64,000 nucleotides of DNA from Adiantum capillus-veneris (Eukaryota > Streptophyta > Polypodiopsida > Polypodiales > Pteridaceae): NCBI GenBank assembly GCA_014529385.2, contig CM043971.1, forward strand, positions 31,637,209-31,701,208. The letters run 5' to 3'. The notes beneath the pieces were generated by a model. That model was not told where the DNA came from. It saw only the letters and a list, made by a program, of their open reading frames with translations, and searched no databases. Of this stretch, positions 33,565 to 43,526 are shown one piece after another (positions within the stretch are counted from its first letter, which is position 1; each line of letters begins with the position of its first letter). Both the position numbers and the translations under genes were made by a program.

Positions 33565-34514
33565 GCTGCTGCGCGTGAAGCTCCAATGGCGACCTGCAAA
33601 TTGTATTGAAGCTATTTTTTATGTAGGAAAGGCGTGTTGACTGCATTCAAGTTTTTTGTGTTCTGTTAAGCTCTGTTTTGTTAGTTCTATTAAGCTCCGA
33701 TTTCAGCTTACACAGTTAGCATTTCTTGCGTTTCTGCGTTTTTTTTGCATTTTTTGGTTTGCACTGCACAGTTCTGTCAAGTTTCAATTTCTGCATTTTC
33801 TGTGTTTTCTGGTTTGTGCACAGTTAGGCGCACAGTTAGTTAATTAAGCAGGTTAGTAATTAGGTGAACCACTGATTAGCAGGTAAGTAGGTAGGTGGGA
33901 CAGTAAATAGTTAGGTGAGGTCAACGCGTACCAAATAATATCCCAAAAAAAATAAAAATTAAAAAAAAAATCTTTTTCGAAAAAAAAAACCGAAAAATAA
34001 AAACGTGAGCAAGGGGGAGGTTAGATTTTCGAAAATAAAAAACGTGAGTTATAAAAACGGACGGGTTGGTTTGTATAAAAGTTAGATCGGGATCGAGATC
34101 ATAAGCCCAAGCCCAAGCCCAGGCCCAGGCCTCAGTTCTCAGTCTTATGTTATATACTAGACTCACTCTTATATATATACCCTACCCCCTCAAGAGGGAA
34201 TGAGAGTATGTGGGACAAGTCCTCCACTCTCCTCCCTTCTCTTCCCACTTGCACCCTTAGACTTGCTATTTGGAGCCTAGTTCCCCAGCTAGGAAAAGAC
34301 TGTTTCGGGCTTTTCTGGAGCAAAATAGAACCAAATGGTGGGCTGTAAAGCACAGCGCGTCCCTCCTAGCGATACGCTCGTTTCGAGCTATCACACGGCC
34401 CATTCCACGACACGCTCTAAAAAATCTAGCAAAAAAACAAACAAAAAACACGCAAAAAACTAGTCACAAGGCCTCCTAGAGCAGCTTTTTGACACCTTAG
34501 GGTATCAAAAGCAC
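33565..34514 (+). other. Element B untranslated leader
   Basis: About 950 bp is non-coding. It includes T-rich and A-rich runs and a hexanucleotide repeat (AAGCCC, drifting to CAGGCC) at about 34107-34132. No palindrome of the H/P type is present. Confidence 0.7.
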
Positions 34515-37148
34515 ATGCACTTACGCTCTGGACGGGTGCTAGAACACGATCATATTGAGGGTGCCTCTGTTCATACGGACACCCATTACCCATCCACGAT
34601 AGGCTCTAGACCCTCAGCGGGGACACAGGGAAGCACCACCCAAGACCCTAAAATAGCCGCTAGTGATTCCTCCTCCGACTCAGAGATCATGGAAGCATAC
34701 CCTACCCAAAACACTGAGAGAGAAGGCCATGCTCCTCCCGAAGCTCCACAGCCTAGTACTAGTATGTTTAGTCGTTTCATGGAAACATTAGGTCGAGCTA
34801 CTCGCTCGGAACCTGATGCAAATGAAGCACACGAAGGGGGTGGGGAAGTGGACTCTCCTTTCACATCGCACGTGGACCCCACACCCCCAAAGAGTGTCCA
34901 TGTGGATATCTTGCCAACTTCTTACCAAGAAGGCCCTGTTGAGCTGCCTCCTTCAGAAGTTCCCTCTAGAGTACCGTTGGTGACAAGTAAAACCACGGGG
35001 AGCAACATTGCTTCTACCTCACAAGAAACCGTTAACACGTCGACTCTAGAAGGATTGTTCATTATTGATCATTGGACATACGACCTCCACACTGAGGTGT
35101 TGACGGATCTACACTCTGGCCACGCCTACCATGTAGGATGGATAGAGATTGTACAATCCACCTCTAGTGCCACGAGCATCGAAGATCAACAGAAAATGAT
35201 CTGTAATGTTATCCATGGCATTATTCAATTGGAAAGGCAAAACCGAGGGGTAAATATACTCTCAACTGGACCCATGAGATTTTTGGATACGAGCAAGACT
35301 CAACAGCCTACTCTATCACAAATGGAGACTCCTCTAATGAGTCCCATGGACCCATCTTACGTCATTTCACCTGGGGTCTCTATGCAATCTGAGCCCCCGA
35401 GCGACAACTTTAGCTTCCCTAACTTGGCTCAACCCTCTATTAAGGAAAACACAGTGCTCACTCCAGGGATAAGCCTGACAGAGAATGTACCGATGACATC
35501 TACGGTTAGCACAGTGCCACTACCTAGTGTCGTAGTACCTAATATGGGGCCTCGACCGTATGTGCCTCTAGCCCCTTATGCACACATGGCCCCCACGCCT
35601 CCAATTGTACCACTTGTTTATGCTCCTCGAGTGCCGCTCCCTAGCCCTTATCCGAGTGGACCTATGCCCGGTTATGTTCCATATCCTGCATCATCCACAC
35701 ATATGCCAAGACCGGTACCCGTCCCTCTCCCGCATATGATTCCAATAGTACCTCCACCGGCCCTGCCTCCTCACATAGGTGACTTGGCAGCGTTTGCTCA
35801 AACCATAGGTCGAACTATCGCGGAAAATATGCGTCATGCATCTGATAGAGAGCCTAGAAGTAAGGCAGTACAAATTGCCAAACTCATGCAAAAATTCAAT
35901 GGGGACGAAGATGCTAGAAAACACATTGAAGTGTTTGAACAAGTATGTGATTCCTTAGGGGAACGCAACGAACTACATAAGTGCAATGCTTTAAGCTTGA
36001 CATTAAGTGGGAAGGCTGGAGATTGGTATAGAACCCTAAGGGTGGACGAGAAAACAATCTACCCTACCCTTCGAAGGTTGTTTCTAAAGGAGTACATACG
36101 AGAAGGTGTGCTTTGGGGTGTAGCATCTCAGCTACAGAAGGCCGAACGTAAGGAAGGAGAGTCAGTAAGAGACTTCATTAGTCGTCTAAAGCACTTAAAC
36201 TCTCGCTGCCCTGTAAATGAGCGCTTCAACAATAACCAACTGCTTGATCGATTCATTCGAGGGTTGAGGAATGAAGGAATCTATAATGGACTAGTGATTA
36301 GAGGTATCACAACCTGGGAAGATGTCACTGCCAATGCAATCCAATTAGAGGACAACTTGATGATAGCAGGCATGAGGGTGTCTACTGACACGAGATCCAC
36401 TAGCTCACAAGCCATTGAGTATGAACCCATGACTGCAAAGCCCATTGCCAATGAGCCAAAGGTATTTGAGACATTCTTGACAGACCTCACCAAGGAAATC
36501 CAAGAGTCTCTTAAGGATAATCGACCCCCTCAAAATAGTCACATATATCCAAGAAGGGAGCAACAATGGTGTTCCATTTGCTTAGGTCCACATAGCACTA
36601 GTGAGTGCCCTACGTTTAGAGTAAAGTTTAATGGAACTTGCAACGCATGTGGTAGGTATGGTCACCAAGCTAAGGATTGTTTAATGATCAAACGTATGAT
36701 GGCAAATAGACCACCTGTAGCCTGGACGGATGCGCCTCGAGCTCCTGTATTGATGCCTACTCCACCTGTTGAGCAACTACCGCAACACATGGTCCCTAGA
36801 TCTCAAAATGTTGTACAAGCTACACCGCTACCACCTCCTGTGCTAGGACCGCAGCCCCCGCATCCAAGAGTCGCCCCTATGAACCAAGTGGGTTGCGAGC
36901 CATCAAATGCTTATGCAGATGGCTGTGAGGAGGAAATAGACACTAGTATTGCCTACGGACTTGATACATTGGAAGAGTGTCCTATATACTACATGGAAGA
37001 TTGTTGGGGGCAAGTCAAGCCGGTTTATCAAGCTGCTGCTCTCGCATCCAGAGGTCAAAATATCAACACCCAGGCTAGGAGGCCACCTCTTCAATGCTAC
37101 GAGTGTGGTGGACCACATCGGGCAGTGGAGTGCCCTATTAGGCTGTAA
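34515..37148 (+). CDS. gag: Element B Gag with three CCHC knuckles
   Basis: The 877-residue frame starts MHLRSGRVLEHD. A long Ser/Pro-rich, probably disordered N-terminal half (to about residue 440) precedes the retrotransposon gag core at about 450-610 (KLMQKFNGDEDARKHIEVF, LSGKAGDWYRTLR, GESVRDFISRLKHL, DRFIRGLRNEGIY). Knuckles are WCSICLGPHSTSEC near 685, CNACGRYGHQAKDC near 709 and CYECGGPHRAVEC near 861. Two of these have three instead of four residues before the His. The frame ends in TAA. A TAG follows four codons later, and the next ORF resumes in the same frame. It makes the particle shell and binds RNA. The shared-frame layout suggests that Gag and Pol were once a single polyprotein. 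Confidence 0.92.
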   Translation: MHLRSGRVLEHDHIEGASVHTDTHYPSTIGSRPSAGTQGSTTQDPKIAASDSSSDSEIMEAYPTQNTEREGHAPPEAPQPSTSMFSRFMETLGRATRSEPDANEAHEGGGEVDSPFTSHVDPTPPKSVHVDILPTSYQEGPVELPPSEVPSRVPLVTSKTTGSNIASTSQETVNTSTLEGLFIIDHWTYDLHTEVLTDLHSGHAYHVGWIEIVQSTSSATSIEDQQKMICNVIHGIIQLERQNRGVNILSTGPMRFLDTSKTQQPTLSQMETPLMSPMDPSYVISPGVSMQSEPPSDNFSFPNLAQPSIKENTVLTPGISLTENVPMTSTVSTVPLPSVVVPNMGPRPYVPLAPYAHMAPTPPIVPLVYAPRVPLPSPYPSGPMPGYVPYPASSTHMPRPVPVPLPHMIPIVPPPALPPHIGDLAAFAQTIGRTIAENMRHASDREPRSKAVQIAKLMQKFNGDEDARKHIEVFEQVCDSLGERNELHKCNALSLTLSGKAGDWYRTLRVDEKTIYPTLRRLFLKEYIREGVLWGVASQLQKAERKEGESVRDFISRLKHLNSRCPVNERFNNNQLLDRFIRGLRNEGIYNGLVIRGITTWEDVTANAIQLEDNLMIAGMRVSTDTRSTSSQAIEYEPMTAKPIANEPKVFETFLTDLTKEIQESLKDNRPPQNSHIYPRREQQWCSICLGPHSTSECPTFRVKFNGTCNACGRYGHQAKDCLMIKRMMANRPPVAWTDAPRAPVLMPTPPVEQLPQHMVPRSQNVVQATPLPPPVLGPQPPHPRVAPMNQVGCEPSNAYADGCEEEIDTSIAYGLDTLEECPIYYMEDCWGQVKPVYQAAALASRGQNINTQARRPPLQCYECGGPHRAVECPIRL

Positions 37149-37163
37149 AAGAATGTTGCATAG

Positions 37164-39080
37164 ATGCAAATGAATCAAGGGAGCACGTCTGCAATGCCAA
37201 TACTCACATGTAATCGTTGTGGCATAGATCACTTGATTTCCCAATGCCCCTATAACCCAAATGCGCCTAAAATCACACCCCTAAATTTGGTCGAAATTGC
37301 TAGTGTGACATCGCCAATACCACCCGTCGCACCCGCTTATGCGATTACACGGTCCATGCTTCAAGGGCCAGGCCATATCCTCGAAGAGAGAGATACCGCA
37401 TCAGTTATCCAAGCAAAGAAAAAGAAGACACGAAGGAAGAGGTCGCAAAATACGGGAAATTCAAAGCCAAGTTCCAAAACAAACATAGGAACAGGAGATG
37501 ATCCCGTGTATATGAATGACCTCGAGGATGATTCAGATTCAATCGAGAAGATGGAGACTAGAACCAATACCACAAAGGGAAAGACCGACAAAGAAAACCG
37601 TAACATGGAACCAAATGAAAACCGAATAAGAGAAAACCATAAAGAGCCTCTGAAAACACCACAAGTGTTTCCAAATCCAATCCAAGACCCCCAAGATAAA
37701 CCGCAGAGGCAAAAAGGGAAGAATCGTAAAAAGAAGATTGGGACGTACCCAAACCCAGTAGACGAGATTGAGCAGGTGAAACATCTAAGAGGTTTAGTGG
37801 AGGAGACTCAAAGGAAACTAGAACCAGAACCCATGCATGTCAAAATTCATGACACAGTGTTTCCCACGCAAGTTCATCCACCCCACATGAACCATAGACC
37901 GTTAGCCATATCTAGTATCATCCAAGAAGGGAGTGAGGATGGGACATCAGAAAGTGAGCATACACCTTTCTTGTTGGAAAGGATGTTTAACGAAGGAATA
38001 CCTGATCCCATTGAGGAATATGAGATTCCATCCTCACCAGTTCCTAGTCAAGGACCTACACCCTGCAAAATGCCAATGAATGTTGCCAAACTAGTGGACT
38101 TCATGTCTTCTGAGGTCCGAACCACGATCATAGCAAAGCTGTATGGAGATCCTGAGTTATTCCTTGCACTTCGAGCATTCCTTAACGGAGAGCTACGAAC
38201 GGGATTACCGCAGTTTGCGCAACCAAATAGGCCTGACTCGATTATGATTGATGAGGAAAATCATGTGCAATCACTTGACTTAGATGGACACGAGTCTGTG
38301 ATCGAGGTACCCATTAACGAATTAGGGCAGTATTTTGAAGGCGACGAGTCTAATGCGACCCTACCCATCACTACCAAGGGATTAACTATAAAGGGAATTC
38401 TTGATGGTGGTGCGGGAGTTAGCATCATTACAAAAGATTGTTGGGAATCCATGGGAAAACCCCGCCTCAGTGTTACTAACATTGTGGTAAAGATGGCAAA
38501 TGGTACCATAGCCAAACCTATGGGGATGCTCAAGGATCTTAAGATCAAAGTTCTAGGACACAAGGTACGACATACGTTCATTGTAATGGATTTCTCTAAA
38601 CACCTTATGTCATATGAAATGATTTTAGGACGACCATTCATGAGGGAAGCACAAATGGTTCATGATTGGTCTAAAAATCATGTCTATTTGCAATTCCAAG
38701 ACTCTGTCCTTAGAGTGGATTTGGTGACTGGTAAGGTACACCCCTTAGGGAGTAAAACCATTATTGATCATCGCTCTGACACCACAGTTCACTCGGCCCC
38801 ACTACAATATTGTTACACTTGTAAGAAGGATACATACATTGGCCAAGATTCTCCTTACATGGATGTGTTACCGGGTATGACGGAATCAGACAACGTAGAC
38901 TGGGTACACCTAGCTGCAACCATAGATACCTGGGGAAATAGAGGAACCACTTGGGTCACACCAGAGGGGGAAGAGGTACCACAAATTGCACCTCTGAACA
39001 TGATAAGTTCCATACATGCATCTTCTAAGGGCAAGGCAATTGTGGACCAATCTGACAGTGACACCGATAGCTCAATATAA
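37164..39080 (+). CDS. pro: Element B fourth knuckle, linker and first protease-like domain
   Basis: This 638-residue frame lies in the gag frame just after two stops. A knuckle CNRCGIDHLISQC sits near residue 16. A Lys-rich, low-complexity linker fills about 70-230. A retropepsin-like domain lies at about 390-510, with the strand-turn ILDGGAGVSIIT near 412 and ILGRPFMREAQMVHDW further on. The active-site triplet is DGG where retropepsins have DTG or DSG; element A has DSG here. The TAA at 39078 is again followed by open sequence in the same frame. The Thr/Ser-to-Gly change may lower activity. The second domain after integrase might then supply the activity, which is speculation. Confidence 0.85.
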   Translation: MQMNQGSTSAMPILTCNRCGIDHLISQCPYNPNAPKITPLNLVEIASVTSPIPPVAPAYAITRSMLQGPGHILEERDTASVIQAKKKKTRRKRSQNTGNSKPSSKTNIGTGDDPVYMNDLEDDSDSIEKMETRTNTTKGKTDKENRNMEPNENRIRENHKEPLKTPQVFPNPIQDPQDKPQRQKGKNRKKKIGTYPNPVDEIEQVKHLRGLVEETQRKLEPEPMHVKIHDTVFPTQVHPPHMNHRPLAISSIIQEGSEDGTSESEHTPFLLERMFNEGIPDPIEEYEIPSSPVPSQGPTPCKMPMNVAKLVDFMSSEVRTTIIAKLYGDPELFLALRAFLNGELRTGLPQFAQPNRPDSIMIDEENHVQSLDLDGHESVIEVPINELGQYFEGDESNATLPITTKGLTIKGILDGGAGVSIITKDCWESMGKPRLSVTNIVVKMANGTIAKPMGMLKDLKIKVLGHKVRHTFIVMDFSKHLMSYEMILGRPFMREAQMVHDWSKNHVYLQFQDSVLRVDLVTGKVHPLGSKTIIDHRSDTTVHSAPLQYCYTCKKDTYIGQDSPYMDVLPGMTESDNVDWVHLAATIDTWGNRGTTWVTPEGEEVPQIAPLNMISSIHASSKGKAIVDQSDSDTDSSI

Positions 39081-42000
39081 GACTTTAACCAACACGACTC
39101 AGACACTGACTTCCAGAGTGAAACGGATTTTGAATCTCATGAATTAGAGAGTGGAGCAAGTTCAAAGTCAAAACATTCGGAAGGACCGAGCACATCAACC
39201 CATGATAGCTTCTCCGAGAGTGAAGAGGACACCAACGAGGACTCCTTTAGTGAGCCAGATCTAAATGCAAATCAAAAGCAGGTCTCAAATAAGAAAAAGA
39301 AAAACGTTAAGAGGCGTCGATATCGAGCCAATGTACGTGCTAGGATAAAAAAGAAGAGATCCTCAGCAGAATGGCTCAGTTATATAGGAGCATGTGATGC
39401 TCATCGTAAATTGGTAGACGATTGGGGTGAATATCTCCAAAATGTTATGTGGTGTAGACCACGACCCCATGACATAGCCCAATTAGAGATCATAGACAAG
39501 CCAAAGTTGAGCCGCACTGCAAGGAGGCGTCAAAACCAAGAGTTAGCTCGACAACACAAGAAAGTAGAAATGGAAGCACAGACCAAAGCACAACCAGAAT
39601 CCACAGACTTGCATCCTGCACCAGAACATTTCAAATCTTACACCACAGGGGAAGCAAAGGTTGTGTACACAAAAGCCCAAAGAGTACCTATCGATGGGAA
39701 TAATGGAATCTATGATGGTCCGGCAATAGTTAAAGAAATAGAATTAGCCGACCCCGGTGAAGAATCAAAACCTGTTTTTATTGCCCAAGACCTCACAGAA
39801 GTTGAAGAGGCGGTCCTCAAAGAGCCTCTCAAGGAATTCAAGGACGTATTCGCTTGGACATACCATGATATGAAAGGTGTTCCACCTTCTGTGGTCCAAC
39901 ATACAATCCCTATGATTAGCACTGCGAAGCCCGTACAACAAAGACCCTACCCGATGAATCCTAAGTACGCAAAGATCATTCAAGAAGAACTAGAAAAGCT
40001 TATCAAATGTGGGTTCATATATCCTATTGAACACTCTGAATGGGTGTCTCCAATAGTTATCGTGCCAAACAAGAATGGGAAACTCAGGGTGTGCGTGGAC
40101 CTCAAAAAAGTTAATGCAGCTACTAGAAGAGACCATTACCCCCTACCATATTCCGAACATGTACTCGAAAGAGTTGCAGGCAAGGAAGCTTATAGCTTTC
40201 TAGATGGGTACTCAGGCTACAACCAAATCACGATAGCGCTAGAGGACCAAGCTAAAACTGCCTTCATCACAGAATTTGGCGTGTTTGCATTTCGTGTGAT
40301 GGCTTTTGGCTTAACAAATGCCCCTGCTACATTCCAACGATTAATAAACACTGCTTTTAAAGAATATTTGAGAGAGTTTTGTGAAGCTTTCTTAGACGAC
40401 CTTTGTGTATACTCTTCTTGGAAAGAACATCTATCATGTTTGCGGAAGGTGTTTGAAAAGTGTAGGTTATATTGTATCTCATTGAACCCGTTCAAATGCC
40501 AATTTTGGGTCAAGCATGGAGTTATTTTAGGGCATATAGTATCTAAGAATGGTATCTCAACCGATGAGAGCAAAATTAAAGTGATTCTAGAGTTACCACC
40601 ACCAACCAATTACAAGGGAGTTCAAAGGTTCATGGGACACGTGGGTTATTATCAACGGTTTATTTTATTTTTCGCTGAGATAGCACGTCCTTTGTACAAG
40701 CTTCTCATTGAATTTAAATGGACTGAAGAGTGTGACCAGGCCTATGAACGATTGAAGAAAACACTAGCAAGTGCTCCGATTTTAAGGACACCTAACTGGG
40801 ATGTCATTTTCCATGTGCATATTGATGCATCAAACTTTGCTATTGGGTGTGTTCTCACTCAACCAGGAGAACATAAATTGGACTATCGCATTAGCTTTGC
40901 AAGCCGTCAATTGAACGATGCTGAAAGGAACTACACCACTACAGAGCGAGAAGGTTTGGTAATGGTTTATGCAGTAAAGAAATTTTGCTACTACCTTCTG
41001 GCAAACAAGTTTGTATTTTATGTGGATCATCAAGCGTTGCTGTATTTGGTAAACAAGCCATGCTCCACAGGAAGAATCACACGATGGTTGTTAATTCTTT
41101 TGGAGTTTGATTTCACGATTGTAGTGAGACCCGGTAAAAGGCACATCATGGCTGATCATTTGTCTCGCATACCCAATGGTGAAGCCCCTACAGGAGTTGA
41201 TTATGAATTACCCGATACTTCCCTATTCATAGTTGAGACTATGCCTGAATGGAGTGAGAACATTGTTAACTTTTTAGTTAATGGTTTTCCACCCAAGGAA
41301 CTTCGTAAGGATATCGCTCGAAGGCTAGTAAAAGAATGTGAACCCTATTGTTTGATTGCCGGAACTCTGTATAGACTAGGCAAGGACGATATTCTTAGGC
41401 GTTGTGCCCGCGAGGATGAATATTTGTATATCTTGCAAGAAGCACATATGGGCATAGCAGGAGGACATTTTTCAGGAGACCTGACTGCTAGAAAGGTGCT
41501 GCAATCAGGCTATTGGTGGCCAACTTTATTTAAGGATGCATCACTTTTTACAAAAGGGTGTGATGAGTGCCAACGTTACAAGACCACACAGCGCAAAGAC
41601 AGAATGCCCTTACATCCTATTAAAGTAACCCAACCATTTGAAAAATGGGGCTTAGACTTTGTAGGTCCAATTAGTCCCGCAGCTCGCAACACTCAATCTC
41701 GATATATTCTAGTTGCTATGGACTATGTAACAAAGTGGGCTGAAGCTAAGGCTTCACAAAAAGCTGACGCGAGGACAACAGCTAAGTTTCTTTTTGAGAA
41801 CATTATCACAAGATTTGGTTGCCCTTTTGAAACCGTTAGTGATAATGGTACCCATTTTATAAATGAGGTAATAAGAGAGCTTACCACGACCTTTATGATA
41901 TCCCACCATAAGTCTACACCTTATTACCCGCAAGCTAATGGACAAGCCGAGAGCACCAAAAAGACTCTAATCTCTATTTTAACCAAGACGGTAGAAGCTC

Positions 42001-42545
42001 ATCGCACTGATTGGGATTTGAAGTTGACATCTGCTCTATGGGCTTATCGTACTGCTTATAAAGTGGCTATTAATTGTACGCCATTCAAAATGGTATACGG
42101 CCAAGAAGCGGTTATGCCTTGGGAGTTTGTCATTCCTAGTCTTAGGGTAGCTTCACAGGAAGGATGGAATGGTAACCCCTTAACCAAGCGTTTGTATATC
42201 TTAGAAAAACTAGACGAAGAGAGACAGTTGGCTGTGCAAAATGCTCTTGTGGAAAAGGATAGGAGAAAGAAGTGGTTTGATCGCCATGTGAAGGATAAGG
42301 ACATCAAATTTGGTGATAAAGTCCTTATGTATGGAGTACGTAAAGAGAAGAAAAAGTTGAAATATGCTGGTAAAGGACCATATAGAGTATGTGAAATTAC
42401 CCCACAAGGTACCCTTCGTGTGGAAACTCTTGATGGAGTTGAAACCATTGGATTCCTCAATGGGAGTAAATTCAAAAGATATTATGATCCTTTAAGCCAA
42501 GAAGAACTACGGGCCATTCATCAAAAGAAGGCCGCCAAAGCATAA
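39081..42545 (+). CDS. pol: Element B Pol: reverse transcriptase, RNase H, integrase
   Basis: The frame is open from 39081, directly after a stop; the first ATG is at 39411 and gives 1044 residues. The 39081-39410 part encodes an acidic then Lys/Arg-rich linker in the same frame. Counting from 39411: RT about 195-390 with catalytic FLDDL near 326; RNase H about 460-590 (FHVHIDASNFAIGC, FYVDHQALLYL, MADHLSR); an HHCC zinc region about 670-720 (GGHFSGD...CDECQ); the integrase core about 740-860 with LDFVGPI, SDNGTHF and GQAEST. The last Asp and the Glu are 35 residues apart (DD35E). The integrase C-terminus ends at KKAAKA, where TAA replaces what is CAA in element C. All key catalytic residues seen are intact. 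Confidence 0.95.
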   Translation, partial: DFNQHDSDTDFQSETDFESHELESGASSKSKHSEGPSTSTHDSFSESEEDTNEDSFSEPDLNANQKQVSNKKKKNVKRRRYRANVRARIKKKRSSAEWLSYIGACDAHRKLVDDWGEYLQNVMWCRPRPHDIAQLEIIDKPKLSRTARRRQNQELARQHKKVEMEAQTKAQPESTDLHPAPEHFKSYTTGEAKVVYTKAQRVPIDGNNGIYDGPAIVKEIELADPGEESKPVFIAQDLTEVEEAVLKEPLKEFKDVFAWTYHDMKGVPPSVVQHTIPMISTAKPVQQRPYPMNPKYAKIIQEELEKLIKCGFIYPIEHSEWVSPIVIVPNKNGKLRVCVDLKKVNAATRRDHYPLPYSEHVLERVAGKEAYSFLDGYSGYNQITIALEDQAKTAFITEFGVFAFRVMAFGLTNAPATFQRLINTAFKEYLREFCEAFLDDLCVYSSWKEHLSCLRKVFEKCRLYCISLNPFKCQFWVKHGVILGHIVSKNGISTDESKIKVILELPPPTNYKGVQRFMGHVGYYQRFILFFAEIARPLYKLLIEFKWTEECDQAYERLKKTLASAPILRTPNWDVIFHVHIDASNFAIGCVLTQPGEHKLDYRISFASRQLNDAERNYTTTEREGLVMVYAVKKFCYYLLANKFVFYVDHQALLYLVNKPCSTGRITRWLLILLEFDFTIVVRPGKRHIMADHLSRIPNGEAPTGVDYELPDTSLFIVETMPEWSENIVNFLVNGFPPKELRKDIARRLVKECEPYCLIAGTLYRLGKDDILRRCAREDEYLYILQEAHMGIAGGHFSGDLTARKVLQSGYWWPTLFKDASLFTKGCDECQRYKTTQRKDRMPLHPIKVTQPFEKWGLDFVGPISPAARNTQSRYILVAMDYVTKWAEAKASQKADARTTAKFLFENIITRFGCPFETVSDNGTHFINEVIRELTTTFMISHHKSTPYYPQANGQAESTKKTLISILTKTVEAHRTDWDLKLTSALWAYRTAYKVAINCTPFKMVYGQEAVMPWEFVIPSLRVASQEGWNGNPLTKRLYILEKLDEERQLAVQNALVEKDRRKKWFDRHVKDKDIKFGDKVLMYGVRKEKKKLKYAGKGPYRVCEITPQGTLRVETLDGVETIGFLNGSKFKRYYDPLSQEELRAIHQKKAAKA

Positions 42546-43526
42546 ACCGAGTTAAACAAGATACAAGCTCAAGCTGAGGCTAAGGAGCGACAACAACGTA
42601 TAAGACAAAAACGAGAGGCTAACCTTGGAGTCACAAATGCATTCCACGTGGAAATCGAAGAGGATTGGTTGGACTCTGACATACCTCTACGATACCCTAT
42701 TGAGTTAAATAGTGCCTATGGAAAAGTGCTATATAACGCCTTATTGGACACGGGTGCTAAATATAATTTGCTATCCTATGGGGTGTGGTGTCAGTTAGGG
42801 AAGCCACCTCTATCTGAGAGTATTATCCAAGTCAAGGGTGTCAACAAGAAAAAAACTACGGTTTTTGGAATCTGGCACACTTCTGTCAGTTATGACAATG
42901 GAATTGTAGCTCAAGACTTTTTGGTCATGCCTACTGGAACTATGGAGGGTAATATAAACCTAGGCCGCACGTGGATGATAGCCACCAAATGCACTATTGA
43001 TTTGGGGACTGGGGGTGTTACAACGCAAAAACCAACTCTTAGCCCTACCACTCAAGCCATAGTCCCTGAGATATTGCCTAAGGAAATAAAACCCAAGACA
43101 TTGCATGTCCAGGAGGTTGAACCATACGTCCCCATAGCCCAACTCTCTAGAGCTTCAACTGATGTAGTTGAAAGAAAGCTTGAGACACACAAGAACCATC
43201 CTAATATAACAGAGAAAACATACAAGTGGGTCCCTAAAGCTTCTGTAGTGAGCATGGTTGATGCAAAAAAATGGAAACCTCGTAAGAACCGTCCCACTCA
43301 CTCCAAGAAATGTAAAGAAACGTTGCGTTGGATTCCTAAACGACTATTGGAAGCCCAAAGATACTATGAAGGAAATGATCAAATCTGGGTGCCCAAACTT
43401 GGGTGCCCAAACGTAAAGTGTACTCTTACCTGTCACCTGGACCATGTAAACCCAATCCTGTGGCTCCAAAACAAATTGAAAATTGCGGAAAGGAAAAAAT
43501 CATGGAATGTTACACACCCGCTCTAG
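42546..43526 (+). CDS. Element B second aspartic-protease-like domain after integrase
   Basis: This is the same frame as pol, one stop codon later. The region opens with a Gln/Arg-rich linker. A retropepsin-like domain follows, with YNALLDTGAKYNLLSYG at about 42732-42780 and downstream strands (IIQVKGV, VAQDFLVMPTGTMEGNINLG). The active site is the canonical DTGA. A tail carries YKWVPKAS and LRWIPKRL. The true frame is lost at about 43400 because of a 14-bp duplication, so codons after that point to 43526 are spurious. In element C pol reads straight into this domain. The same arrangement occurs in X. A dUTPase or another beta-barrel is less likely given DTGA. Role unknown; a processing protease or inactive scaffold are options. 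Confidence 0.8.
   Translation, partial: TELNKIQAQAEAKERQQRIRQKREANLGVTNAFHVEIEEDWLDSDIPLRYPIELNSAYGKVLYNALLDTGAKYNLLSYGVWCQLGKPPLSESIIQVKGVNKKKTTVFGIWHTSVSYDNGIVAQDFLVMPTGTMEGNINLGRTWMIATKCTIDLGTGGVTTQKPTLSPTTQAIVPEILPKEIKPKTLHVQEVEPYVPIAQLSRASTDVVERKLETHKNHPNITEKTYKWVPKASVVSMVDAKKWKPRKNRPTHSKKCKETLRWIPKRLLEAQRYYEGNDQIWVPKLGCPNVKCTLTCHLDHVNPILWLQNKLKIAERKKSWNVTHPL
43387..43412 (+). repeat. 14-bp tandem duplication causing a frameshift in B
   Basis: GGGTGCCCAAAC is repeated with TT between the copies. Element C has a single copy and keeps the frame (NDQIWVSK into RLCSYLSP). In B the continuation therefore moves to another frame. Confidence 0.85.

Noticed and set aside
33921-34166. Minus-strand frame with a Trp-Ala repeat
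   Set aside because: It translates the AAGCCC-type hexanucleotide repeat in the B leader; it is opposite to the direction of B and not conserved.
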